Positions 1 through 5,735 of a stretch of DNA of 13,978 nt are shown piece after piece. Each line of letters begins with the position of its first letter. Positions within the stretch are counted from its first letter, which is position 1. Location of the stretch: contig DAOUUT010000071.1 in assembly GCA_030668025.1 (NCBI GenBank), forward strand, positions 1 to 13,978, written 5' to 3'. Origin of the DNA: Promethearchaeota archaeon. Lineage in GTDB: Archaea > Asgardarchaeota > Lokiarchaeia > Sigynarchaeales > SOKP01. Below the pieces are notes generated by a model. It saw only the letters and a program-made list of their open reading frames with translations. It searched no databases and was not told the origin of the DNA. A program made the translations under genes and the position numbers.

Positions 1-1
1 G

Positions 2-1015
2 AATTTAAAACCTCACTATTTCCCATTAAGAGTATATGAATGGGAACAGTATTCCTTTAGACGGGAAATGAAAGGAGAACTTACAGGCTTGAGAAGGTTA
101 AGAAGTTTTGTAATGCCTGACATGCACACATTATGCAAAGATGTAAAGTCCTCCGTAGAAGAATTTAAACATCAATACTTCTTAATAAAAAATCTTTTAG
201 ACGACCTAGGAATAAAATCATACATAATTTTCAGAGCAACTCAAGATTTTTATAGAGAAAACAAGGAATGGATTAAAGAATTAATAAAGAAAGAAGGACA
301 ACCAGCTTTATTAGAATTATGGGAAGAACGGTACTTTTACTTCGTTTTAAAGTTCGAAAGACCAGTTCTTTCAGCTCAAAATAGAAGCGCTACACTCTCA
401 ACTAACCAAATTGACGTAGAAAGCTCGCTTGAATATATGGTCGATAACGAAGGAAAAAAGAGACAAAAATATGACATTCATTTTACAGATATTGATGGTA
501 CAAAGAAGTATCCGGTAATTCTTCACAATTCTCCAACGGGAGGACTAGAAAGAATTTTATGGGGGTTGATTGAAACAGCTGTTAGGGATAAGAACAAAAC
601 TGTTCCTGGATTTAAGACGTGGATATCCCCTATACAAGTGAGAATTATCACTGTTAGTGAAGATCAGAAAGAATACGCTGAAAAAGTTTTGGAGATTCTC
701 AGCAGAGAATTTTACAGAGTAGATTTTGATGATAGAGATGAGAAATTAGGAAAAAAGATTCGACAATCAGAAGTGGAGTGGATTCCTTATACAATAATAC
801 TCGGTAAAAACGAGCAAGAAGCTCAAACCATTTCGGTACGACAAAGATTAATCGGTAAACCTATTGGTCCAAAAAAAGGCACTTCAAAAAACATAAACAA
901 TATAAAATTAAGCGAACTACTGGAAATGCTCGACAACGACACGAAAGGGTTCCCTAAACACAAATTACCGAAACCTTTTAGACGATTTTCAACCAAAGTG
1001 TATTTTAGAAAGTAA
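2..1015 (+). CDS. thrS: Threonyl-tRNA synthetase, C-terminal part (5' end outside window)
   Basis: Charges tRNA-Thr with threonine in the cytoplasm. The reading frame is open from base 2, so the gene begins upstream of the window and only the last 337 residues are visible; the internal ATG at 68 is not the start. Class II synthetase motif 2 is seen as SFRREMKGELTGLRRLRSF followed by MPDMHTL, and motif 3 as HNSPTGGLERILWGL. The last ~150 residues form an HGTP anticodon-binding domain (WISPIQVRIITV, then RVDFDDRDEKLGKKIRQSE, then a glycine-rich IILG strand and SVRQR). The basic tail ending in KVYFRK resembles archaeal ThrRS. The N-terminal editing domain, if present, is outside the window. A GC hairpin and a HAD phosphatase gene follow on the same strand with a 31-bp gap, so the two are probably co-transcribed. 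Confidence 0.95.
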   Translation, partial: NLKPHYFPLRVYEWEQYSFRREMKGELTGLRRLRSFVMPDMHTLCKDVKSSVEEFKHQYFLIKNLLDDLGIKSYIIFRATQDFYRENKEWIKELIKKEGQPALLELWEERYFYFVLKFERPVLSAQNRSATLSTNQIDVESSLEYMVDNEGKKRQKYDIHFTDIDGTKKYPVILHNSPTGGLERILWGLIETAVRDKNKTVPGFKTWISPIQVRIITVSEDQKEYAEKVLEILSREFYRVDFDDRDEKLGKKIRQSEVEWIPYTIILGKNEQEAQTISVRQRLIGKPIGPKKGTSKNINNIKLSELLEMLDNDTKGFPKHKLPKPFRRFSTKVYFRK

Positions 1016-1030
1016 CGCGCGAATTGCGCG
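1016..1030 (+). other. GC-rich hairpin immediately after thrS
   Basis: CGCGC-GAATT-GCGCG is a perfect 5-bp all-GC stem with a 5-nt loop. It starts at the base after the thrS stop codon and ends six bases before the GGTGAT ribosome binding site of the next gene. It stands out in very AT-rich DNA. No T-run follows, so it does not look like a standard archaeal terminator; it may protect an mRNA end or influence translation of the downstream gene. Confidence 0.45.
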
Positions 1031-1035
1031 TATAT

Positions 1036-1041
1036 GGTGAT
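1036..1041 (+). promoter_or_regulatory. Shine-Dalgarno site GGTGAT for the HAD phosphatase gene
   Basis: GGTGAT pairs with the conserved 3' end of archaeal 16S rRNA (...AUCACCUCC). It lies 5 nt before an ATT codon at 1047, which is the only position where a start gives a full-length HAD protein. The ATG at 1034 and the ATG at 1040 both run straight into TAA (1043-1045), so they cannot start this gene. Confidence 0.55.
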
Positions 1042-1046
1042 GTAAG

Positions 1047-1691
1047 ATTACAAAAATAAAAAAACAAAAGAAAATAAAATGCATTATAATCGATTTAGGA
1101 GATGTACTTATAGATTTAGATTTTAGCAGGTTCTTTAACGAGGTAATAACTCCATCTCCTTTGAATAAACCTAAAACTCCGATAATGTTAGAATTCTTTC
1201 GGCAATCAGATACTTATCACCAAGGTAGAATAACAGATAAAGAGTTCTACCAACAAGCTTGCGAATTACTTGAAGTGTGTGCTCTCGATCAAACTGAGTT
1301 TTATAACGCTTTTAATAGTATAATTTCAGGCCTCAATCTAGATATGGTTGAGTTACTTAGAAAAATCAAAACTTTCAATAATCTAAAGATAATATGCATG
1401 TCAAATATTAATTCTAGTCATTGGACTTATTTGAAGAAACAAAAATGGGGTATTTGGGAGCTTTTTGACGAGTTTATTCTCTCGCATGAAGTACACATGA
1501 CAAAGCCGGACCCGAAAGTTTTCGAGTATGCATTAAAAGAAGCAGGGTGTAAACCAGAAGAAATTATATTTATTGACGATGGTTTTAGTAACGTTCGAGC
1601 AGCGCGTGTATTAGGAATAAATTCTATAAGATTTATTGGATTGGATAATTTGGTTGAAGAGATACAAAAACTTGACATAAAAATAAGTTAG
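1047..1691 (+). CDS. HAD-superfamily phosphatase, YihX-like, with apparent AUU start
   Basis: Predicted soluble phosphohydrolase acting on a small phosphorylated metabolite; in the YihX group the known substrate is glucose 1-phosphate. HAD motif I is IIIDLGDVLID with nucleophile Asp16; Gly rather than Asp at the +2 position is typical of YihX-like members. Motif II is MSNIN (Ser119), motif III has Lys153 in MTKPDP, and motif IV is IFIDD (Asp177/178). A small helical cap (GRITDKEFY) lies between motifs I and II. The frame is open from 1041 but contains no ATG, GTG or TTG before the TTG at 1161, which would delete motif I. ATT at 1047, 5 nt after GGTGAT, gives a normal N-terminus (M-TKIKKQKKIK) and 214 residues, near the family's ~200. 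The alternative explanation is an indel in the A-rich stretch. The gene follows thrS by 31 bp. Confidence 0.85.
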   Translation: MTKIKKQKKIKCIIIDLGDVLIDLDFSRFFNEVITPSPLNKPKTPIMLEFFRQSDTYHQGRITDKEFYQQACELLEVCALDQTEFYNAFNSIISGLNLDMVELLRKIKTFNNLKIICMSNINSSHWTYLKKQKWGIWELFDEFILSHEVHMTKPDPKVFEYALKEAGCKPEEIIFIDDGFSNVRAARVLGINSIRFIGLDNLVEEIQKLDIKIS

Positions 1692-1723
1692 AGCGATTGA
1701 ATGATTAAATAGGTTATTGAAAT

Positions 1724-2263
1724 TTAACTTAGGGTGCTCGAGATCAAAGCTCGAGCTAATTTCTCAAAAGCTATTTCAACATTTTCTCCCGTTTTTGCCG
1801 AAGTTTCTAAATACTCGCAATTTAATCGCTTTGCCAAGTCTTCTGCCTCACTCCTCTCAACTTGGCGTTCTAAATCTTTCTTATTTCCCACTATAAGTAT
1901 AGGTATTGACTTTTTAACTGTTTTCTTTATACTGCTAATCCAACCAGGGAGTTTTAAAAGGGATTGAGGCGAAGTTAAATCGAATACTCCAAATGCCGCA
2001 TTGCTCCCTTTAAAATAGATCGTACGGAGCTTTGCAAACTGATCTTGTCCACCAATGTCCCAAAGTAGTAGTCTAATGTTTTGCTCATCAATCAGAACAT
2101 CCTTTATTAAAAAATTTGAACCAATTGTCTGTTTTAAATCGGAGGAAAAGTAATCTTTTATATATCTAACGAGTAGGGAAGTTTTACCTACATTCCCGGG
2201 CCCAAACAAGCAAACTTTAAACTTTAACGACATTTTATCTGACGAATTTTCCAACGATTTCAC
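1724..2263 (-). CDS. Ras-superfamily small GTPase
   Basis: GTP-binding switch protein of the Asgard Ras/Arf-like expansion. All five G boxes are visible: G1 GPGNVGKTS (21-29), G2 Thr46 in TIGSNF, G3 WDIGGQ (68-73), G4 NKKD (127-130), and G5 ETSAKTG (153-159). G3 is of the Arf/Rag form (GGQ) whereas G4 and G5 are Ras/Rab-like. No C-terminal prenylation cysteine, no N-terminal myristoylation glycine and no membrane helix are seen, so it is probably soluble or partner-recruited. Two starts are possible: GTG at 2263 (179 aa) or ATG at 2233 (169 aa, MSLKFKVCLFG), the latter looking more like typical small GTPases; neither has a clear ribosome binding site. A TATA-like box lies at 2304-2317. The gene ends 32 bp from the convergent HAD gene. 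No GAP or GEF (such as a Roadblock/LC7 or longin protein) is adjacent, so its partner is unknown. Confidence 0.95.
   Translation of the reverse strand: MKSLENSSDKMSLKFKVCLFGPGNVGKTSLLVRYIKDYFSSDLKQTIGSNFLIKDVLIDEQNIRLLLWDIGGQDQFAKLRTIYFKGSNAAFGVFDLTSPQSLLKLPGWISSIKKTVKKSIPILIVGNKKDLERQVERSEAEDLAKRLNCEYLETSAKTGENVEIAFEKLARALISSTLS
1735..1757 (-). repeat. Inverted repeat GCTCGAG...CTCGAGC at the 3' end of the GTPase gene
   Basis: A 7-bp perfect stem with a 9-nt loop lies within the last codons of the GTPase gene, which encode the C-terminal ALISST region. It could fold in the mRNA near the convergent gene ends, but it is equally compatible with chance repetition of Ala-Arg and Ser codons. Confidence 0.35.
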
Positions 2264-2303
2264 TCATAATTTTTATTTTATTAATTTTACTATTATCATA
2301 AAG

Positions 2304-2317
2304 GTATTTATATTTTT
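2304..2317 (-). promoter_or_regulatory. TATA-like promoter of the small GTPase gene
   Basis: On the minus strand the sequence reads AAAAATATAAATAC, a good archaeal TATA box, with CCT just upstream. It sits about 48 bp before the GTG start candidate at 2263 and 78 bp before the ATG candidate at 2233, so the transcript would carry a short untranslated leader. Confidence 0.45.
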
Positions 2318-2340
2318 AGGATTGTACTGGTTGGTACTTC

Positions 2341-2367
2341 AAAAGAAAAAAGTAATAAAGAAAAAAT
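2341..2367 (-). terminator. T-rich terminator downstream of the first acyltransferase gene
   Basis: Read on the minus strand, two T-tracts (ATATTTTTTC, then CTTTTTTCTTTT) occur 28-55 bp after the stop codon of the 2395-3666 gene and upstream of the GTPase promoter. T-runs without a hairpin are the usual archaeal intrinsic terminator. Confidence 0.4.
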
Positions 2368-2394
2368 ATTTTTGAGTTTCCGTATTTTTTTAAT

Positions 2395-3666
2395 CTATTT
2401 TTTTCGTTTCTTCTTCCCAAGACTTCCTATATAAGCCATTAACCACTCCGGCGATCCGACTCCATTTGCGTACTCCATCCAAATATATAGAAGAAATCCC
2501 ATGAATCCCACGTATGTTATGTTTACAATGAGGAAAAGAATAACATCGAATTGTCCAATAAATAAGCCAAGGAATAACTGGTGCACAAAAAATAGACTTA
2601 ACGAGACTTTACCGTAATATACTAACATTTTAACGAAATTACCATATTTCTTCTTGATATCAATAAAATAAAAGCAGATAGCTATTATTAAAAGCGCAGC
2701 ACCTAAATTATAAAACATGTTCGGGCCTCTACCCCTAATTAAAAACTCAGGCATTCCAGGAATAACAAAGTAGTCTTGTTCATTTGCTATATTTAATAAG
2801 ATCATGTGAGGATATTCTAAGAGTCCACCTGGTATTGAAGATTCAGTGTACAATTGAGAACCAAAACCAATACCTACCGCCACCAAGATAATACCCCAAA
2901 CCATAAAAATGCGAAATAAACCAACATACGCATCGTCAGTCCCCTTATTCATAGCTTCGTGGAGATATTCTCCAAATATAGTAGAAATAAAAATGATAGC
3001 AAGACCCGGAAGGAGGGGTACCATGGGGTTTGGTCCGATTACTATAAAATGAATTACGATTACGATTAAATTATTCCCTTCTAATCCTGGAACAAAAATT
3101 AGGTCTCTAATCACATTTGAAAATACTACGATTAAAATAGCAAAAATACCCCGATAAAGCTTAGTTAATTTTAGAGCGTAAAATGAAAAGATCTGAGAGA
3201 AACCAATAAACATGAGAATATTCCAACCCCAAAGGCTTAAAGGGAATGGTACGCCAAATCCATCCAAAGTTAGGGATACAACATTATAAATCATCGCTAT
3301 TAGGATAATCATCGCGCCTCTCGAGAAAATTCGCATGCGAATAACTTTAGGAGGGAGTATGTTTTGCTTATTTTTTATGCTGAAAATTACGCTTAGAGAC
3401 GATAGAAAAACAAATAGAGATGGACCAAGGAAATCCATTAATGAAAATAATATGCCGTAAACATATTGGTTTTCACTATTTAACCAAGCGCTACCAGAAT
3501 GTGCTAATATAATAAAAACAATTGCGAAACCTTTTACAAAATCAATGCTTCCAATACGTTTTGGCGAAGCAAAATCCCTAATATCTTCTAATGGGATTAA
3601 TTCTTGTAAGTAATTGAATAGTGGAGGCGATTCAGTTGCCGAATCAAATTCATTTTCAATCGACAT
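2395..3666 (-). CDS. Multi-pass membrane acyltransferase, HGSNAT/DUF1624-like (paralogue A)
   Basis: Predicted integral membrane acyltransferase that would transfer an acyl group across or at the membrane to a sugar or other surface substrate; the substrate is unknown. After a ~36-residue soluble preamble comes RIGSIDFVKGFAIVFIILAH (Arg37 to His56), the signature of the heparan-alpha-glucosaminide N-acetyltransferase/DUF1624 and acyltransferase-3-like superfamily. It is followed by GPSLFVFLSSLSVIFSIK and a basic loop. Roughly ten hydrophobic segments follow, including WGWNILMFIG, and near the end YYGKVSLSLFFVHQ with a second conserved His. The 423-residue length fits. The start is ATG at 3666 with GGTGA at 3670-3674 three bases upstream. 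It is a tandem paralogue of the next gene, alignable without gaps over the first ~130 residues. A DUF418/YeiB-type assignment is a nearby alternative. Confidence 0.8.
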   Translation of the reverse strand: MSIENEFDSATESPPLFNYLQELIPLEDIRDFASPKRIGSIDFVKGFAIVFIILAHSGSAWLNSENQYVYGILFSLMDFLGPSLFVFLSSLSVIFSIKNKQNILPPKVIRMRIFSRGAMIILIAMIYNVVSLTLDGFGVPFPLSLWGWNILMFIGFSQIFSFYALKLTKLYRGIFAILIVVFSNVIRDLIFVPGLEGNNLIVIVIHFIVIGPNPMVPLLPGLAIIFISTIFGEYLHEAMNKGTDDAYVGLFRIFMVWGIILVAVGIGFGSQLYTESSIPGGLLEYPHMILLNIANEQDYFVIPGMPEFLIRGRGPNMFYNLGAALLIIAICFYFIDIKKKYGNFVKMLVYYGKVSLSLFFVHQLFLGLFIGQFDVILFLIVNITYVGFMGFLLYIWMEYANGVGSPEWLMAYIGSLGKKKRKK

Positions 3667-3669
3667 TTT

Positions 3670-3674
3670 TCACC
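3670..3674 (-). promoter_or_regulatory. Shine-Dalgarno GGTGA before the 2395-3666 gene
   Basis: On the minus strand GGTGA is followed by AAA and then the ATG at 3666. It fixes this start and shows that GGTGA(T) works as a ribosome binding core in this genome, which supports the two AUU-start proposals elsewhere in the window. Confidence 0.6.
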
Positions 3675-3699
3675 AATTTTTAAAATTATTACTTGAAAA

Positions 3700-3712
3700 T
3701 TATTATAAAATA
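3700..3712 (-). promoter_or_regulatory. TATA-like promoter of the 2395-3666 gene
   Basis: The minus strand reads TATTTTATAATAA, centred about 40 bp before the ATG at 3666. A transcript starting ~25 bp downstream would have a ~14-nt leader containing the GGTGA ribosome binding site. It suggests the two paralogues can be transcribed separately. Confidence 0.4.
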
Positions 3713-3768
3713 TTCTTATCTTGTGAAAATTTAAACTTTATCACAAAAAAGAAAAATTGAGATAAGAA
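3713..3768. repeat. Nested inverted repeats between the acyltransferase paralogues
   Basis: Outer arms TTCTTATCT (3713-3721) and AGATAAGAA (3760-3768) are a perfect 9-bp inverted repeat. TTGTGA (3721-3726) and TCACAA (3741-3746) form an inner 6-bp pair that shares base 3721 with the outer left arm, so the two structures are alternatives or an operator-like array. The minus strand also has a T-rich stretch (CAATTTTTCTTTTTTG, 3745-3760) inside it, consistent with termination of the upstream paralogue's transcript just before the promoter of the downstream one. Confidence 0.45.
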
Positions 3769-3812
3769 ATTAAAAATTATTGAAAATTTTATTAGAAATT
3801 ATTTGTATAGAC

Positions 3813-5186
3813 TTATTCTTCTGAACCTTTATCGCGTTCGCGTTTTATTTTATGAACTGTCCCTTTTATTTCTTTTTCTATTATGGAAATTTCCTTCTTA
3901 ACCGTACCACCTGTTTTCTGCCCAATTCTCCCAACTTGAACCATAAACCATTCTGGCGAACCCACGCCGCCATAAAACTCGTTCCAAATGAAAAGACAAA
4001 AGCCCCAGAAGCCCAAATAAGTAAATACAACGAATACGAAAACAACCAAATTGAGAGAATTTAAAAAGAGCGTAATAAATATAAAATGTAGTAAAAACAA
4101 ACTCAATGACACTTTTCCATAGTAATTCATCATAGATATAAAATGGTTCATTTTCCTTTTTATGTCGATAAAATAGAAACTAATTGCAATGAGTAAAAGC
4201 GCAGCACCTAAATTGTATATCATGTTAGGCGCCCGTCCCCTGATTAAAAACTCCCACATCACTGGATATGTAATTTCGGGGAAGAGACTTTGGGTTTGCA
4301 TTACACCCAAAAGCTCTATAAAAGGATATTCATTTAATGGCAGTTCACTAGTTGTAAAACCTCCGGGAACGAAACCATTGCTACCTAAAAAAATGCCAGC
4401 AAGAATAAGGAAAATCCCCCAATATAAAAAAGTTCGAAATAACTTTTTATAATCATTTTTCGTTCCTCCAATCATGGCTTCATACAAGTATTCTCCAAAA
4501 ATCGAAGAAAGAAAACAGATTGAGAGCCAAGGTAACAACGGGGTCATAGGAGAAGGTGAGACTATTATATAATGTAAAATAGAGATTATTACATCTCCCG
4601 CTTCTTTTCCTGTAAAAAGCCAAAACCTAATAGTGTCAGATGTAAAAATAATAAACATTCCTATAACAGCTCGAGAAATTTTACTAATTTTTAAAGCGTA
4701 ATAAGAGAAGATCTGTGAAGCGCCTATAAACATTAGGATGTTCCAACCCCAAAGTGTGGCGGGAAAAGAGTAACCTTCGATTGTGAACTCTATAGAAATT
4801 ATATTGAATATAATTGCAATTACAATAATCATTATTCCTCGAGAAAAAATTCTATTTCTTATGACCTTTTCTGGTAAAATTCCCTTTTTCCGCCGAATAC
4901 TAAATACGACGCTTAATGCGGATAAAAAAACAAATAAAGATGGACCAAGAAGGTCCATATAAGTAAACATTATAGCATAGAGAAAAACCCAAGTAGAATC
5001 AAGCCACGCACCTCCTGCATGCGCCATTATTATAAAAACTATCGCTACCCCTTTGACGAAATCTATGCTCCCAATACGCCTTACAGACGAGAAATCCCTC
5101 AATTCCTCGACTGGGATCGCTTGCTTCAAATAATCGAGAAGGGGTATCGAGTCCAAATCAATTTCTTTTTCTTTTTCCGATGACAT
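3813..5186 (-). CDS. Multi-pass membrane acyltransferase, HGSNAT/DUF1624-like (paralogue B)
   Basis: Predicted membrane acyltransferase of the same family as its neighbour, probably modifying a sugar or lipid-linked substrate at the cytoplasmic membrane; the substrate is unknown. It shares the soluble preamble (YLKQAIPVEELRDF), the core RIGSIDFVKGVAIVFIIMAH with His56, GPSLFVFLSALSVVFSI, TLWGWNILMFIGASQIFS, RGRAPNMIYNLGAALL and YYGKVSLSLFLLH. About ten hydrophobic segments are present. It differs by a charged C-terminal tail (roughly residues 418-457, rich in Lys and Glu) that paralogue A lacks and that should face the cytoplasm. The start is ATG at 5186 with no ribosome binding site; a TATA-like box lies at 5249-5260. 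The 146-bp gap to paralogue A holds inverted repeats and a separate promoter. Confidence 0.8.
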   Translation of the reverse strand: MSSEKEKEIDLDSIPLLDYLKQAIPVEELRDFSSVRRIGSIDFVKGVAIVFIIMAHAGGAWLDSTWVFLYAIMFTYMDLLGPSLFVFLSALSVVFSIRRKKGILPEKVIRNRIFSRGIMIIVIAIIFNIISIEFTIEGYSFPATLWGWNILMFIGASQIFSYYALKISKISRAVIGMFIIFTSDTIRFWLFTGKEAGDVIISILHYIIVSPSPMTPLLPWLSICFLSSIFGEYLYEAMIGGTKNDYKKLFRTFLYWGIFLILAGIFLGSNGFVPGGFTTSELPLNEYPFIELLGVMQTQSLFPEITYPVMWEFLIRGRAPNMIYNLGAALLLIAISFYFIDIKRKMNHFISMMNYYGKVSLSLFLLHFIFITLFLNSLNLVVFVFVVFTYLGFWGFCLFIWNEFYGGVGSPEWFMVQVGRIGQKTGGTVKKEISIIEKEIKGTVHKIKRERDKGSEE

Positions 5187-5248
5187 TTCAGTTCAACTAT
5201 AATTATTTTGTAGTTCTATTTTAAGATTAAATTAATATTACTATTTTA

Positions 5249-5260
5249 GTTTATAAAAAT
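5249..5260 (-). promoter_or_regulatory. TATA-like promoter of the 3813-5186 gene
   Basis: The minus strand reads ATTTTTATAAAC, about 69 bp before the ATG at 5186. It lies in the 122-bp divergent region shared with the 5309 gene, so the two promoters are back to back. Confidence 0.35.
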
Positions 5261-5277
5261 TATTGAATGTTTTTTTT

Positions 5278-5288
5278 AATATAAAAAT
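5278..5288 (+). promoter_or_regulatory. TATA-like promoter of the 5309 gene (leaderless)
   Basis: AATATAAAAAT is centred 26 bp before the ATG at 5309. With normal archaeal spacing transcription would begin at or next to the A of the ATG, giving a leaderless mRNA; accordingly no ribosome binding site is present. Confidence 0.5.
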
Positions 5289-5308
5289 CGTGTAAAACAT
5301 AAAAAATT

Positions 5309-5716
5309 ATGAGTATCAAAAAATATTTAGACTTTCGTCTGTTGGGATTAATTGGTTCGATATTATTGATAATATCGCAATTTTTAGCTTGGTTTTCTGA
5401 CAATTCTTTATTATCCATATATATTTATACAACGAGTGTAGCAATTGAAGATTCTTTTTTATATCTATTTCCCTTAATTAGCGGCATAATCTGTTTAGCT
5501 GGAACGGTTTTAATCGTTTATAAAATAGAGTATAGAATCAATTCTGTAATAATTAATTTCGTTGGGTTGGGATTTTTTTTGATATTCGTTTTTGAAATCG
5601 TCACAAAAGAATTCATTTATCTTCCTACCGCCCAAATAGGTTTTTACTTTTCGATTATAGGCTCGATATTAATATTCTTCGATATTTTAAACATCCTTTT
5701 GATAAAGGAAAGCTAA
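5309..5716 (+). CDS. Small four-helix membrane protein, unknown function
   Basis: I do not recognise this 135-residue protein. It has four hydrophobic segments at about residues 11-30, 51-72, 78-98 and 109-132, very short loops, and no catalytic or metal-binding motif. The extended loop after helix 1 (SDNSLLSIYIYTTSVAIED) would be the only sizeable exposed part. The ATG at 5309 is supported by the TATA-like box 26 bp upstream. The gene is followed after 19 bp by a membrane-anchored winged-helix regulator with its own ribosome binding site. The two are likely one transcript, and the pair may act together as sensor and anchored regulator; that is inference from position only. Confidence 0.75.
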   Translation: MSIKKYLDFRLLGLIGSILLIISQFLAWFSDNSLLSIYIYTTSVAIEDSFLYLFPLISGIICLAGTVLIVYKIEYRINSVIINFVGLGFFLIFVFEIVTKEFIYLPTAQIGFYFSIIGSILIFFDILNILLIKES

Positions 5717-5723
5717 GTAAGAA

Positions 5724-5730
5724 GGGGATC
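5724..5730 (+). promoter_or_regulatory. Shine-Dalgarno-like GGGGATC for the winged-helix gene
   Basis: GGGGATC matches the canonical GGTGATC at six of seven positions and ends 5 nt before an ATT codon at 5736. This is the same arrangement seen before the HAD gene at 1036-1047. Confidence 0.45.
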
Positions 5731-5735
5731 AAGTA

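Noticed and set aside
1079..1126. ATG at 1079 as the start of the HAD gene
   Set aside because: It is in a different frame from motif I and runs into TAG after 15 codons.
1427..1678. Antisense open frame of 83 codons
   Set aside because: It lies wholly inside the HAD gene on the opposite strand, and its translation is Ser/Lys-rich with no motif.
1735..1757. CTCGAG pair as a functional terminator
   Set aside because: It lies inside the coding sequence and is not followed by a T-run; it may be coincidental codon repetition. Kept only as a low-confidence repeat.
1734..1967. Plus-strand open frame of 77 codons
   Set aside because: It is antisense to the C-terminal half of the small GTPase, whose G4 and G5 boxes are intact.
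3852..4452. Two plus-strand open frames (70 and 87 codons)
   Set aside because: Both are antisense to acyltransferase paralogue B, with translations lacking any family features; they are shadows of the real gene.
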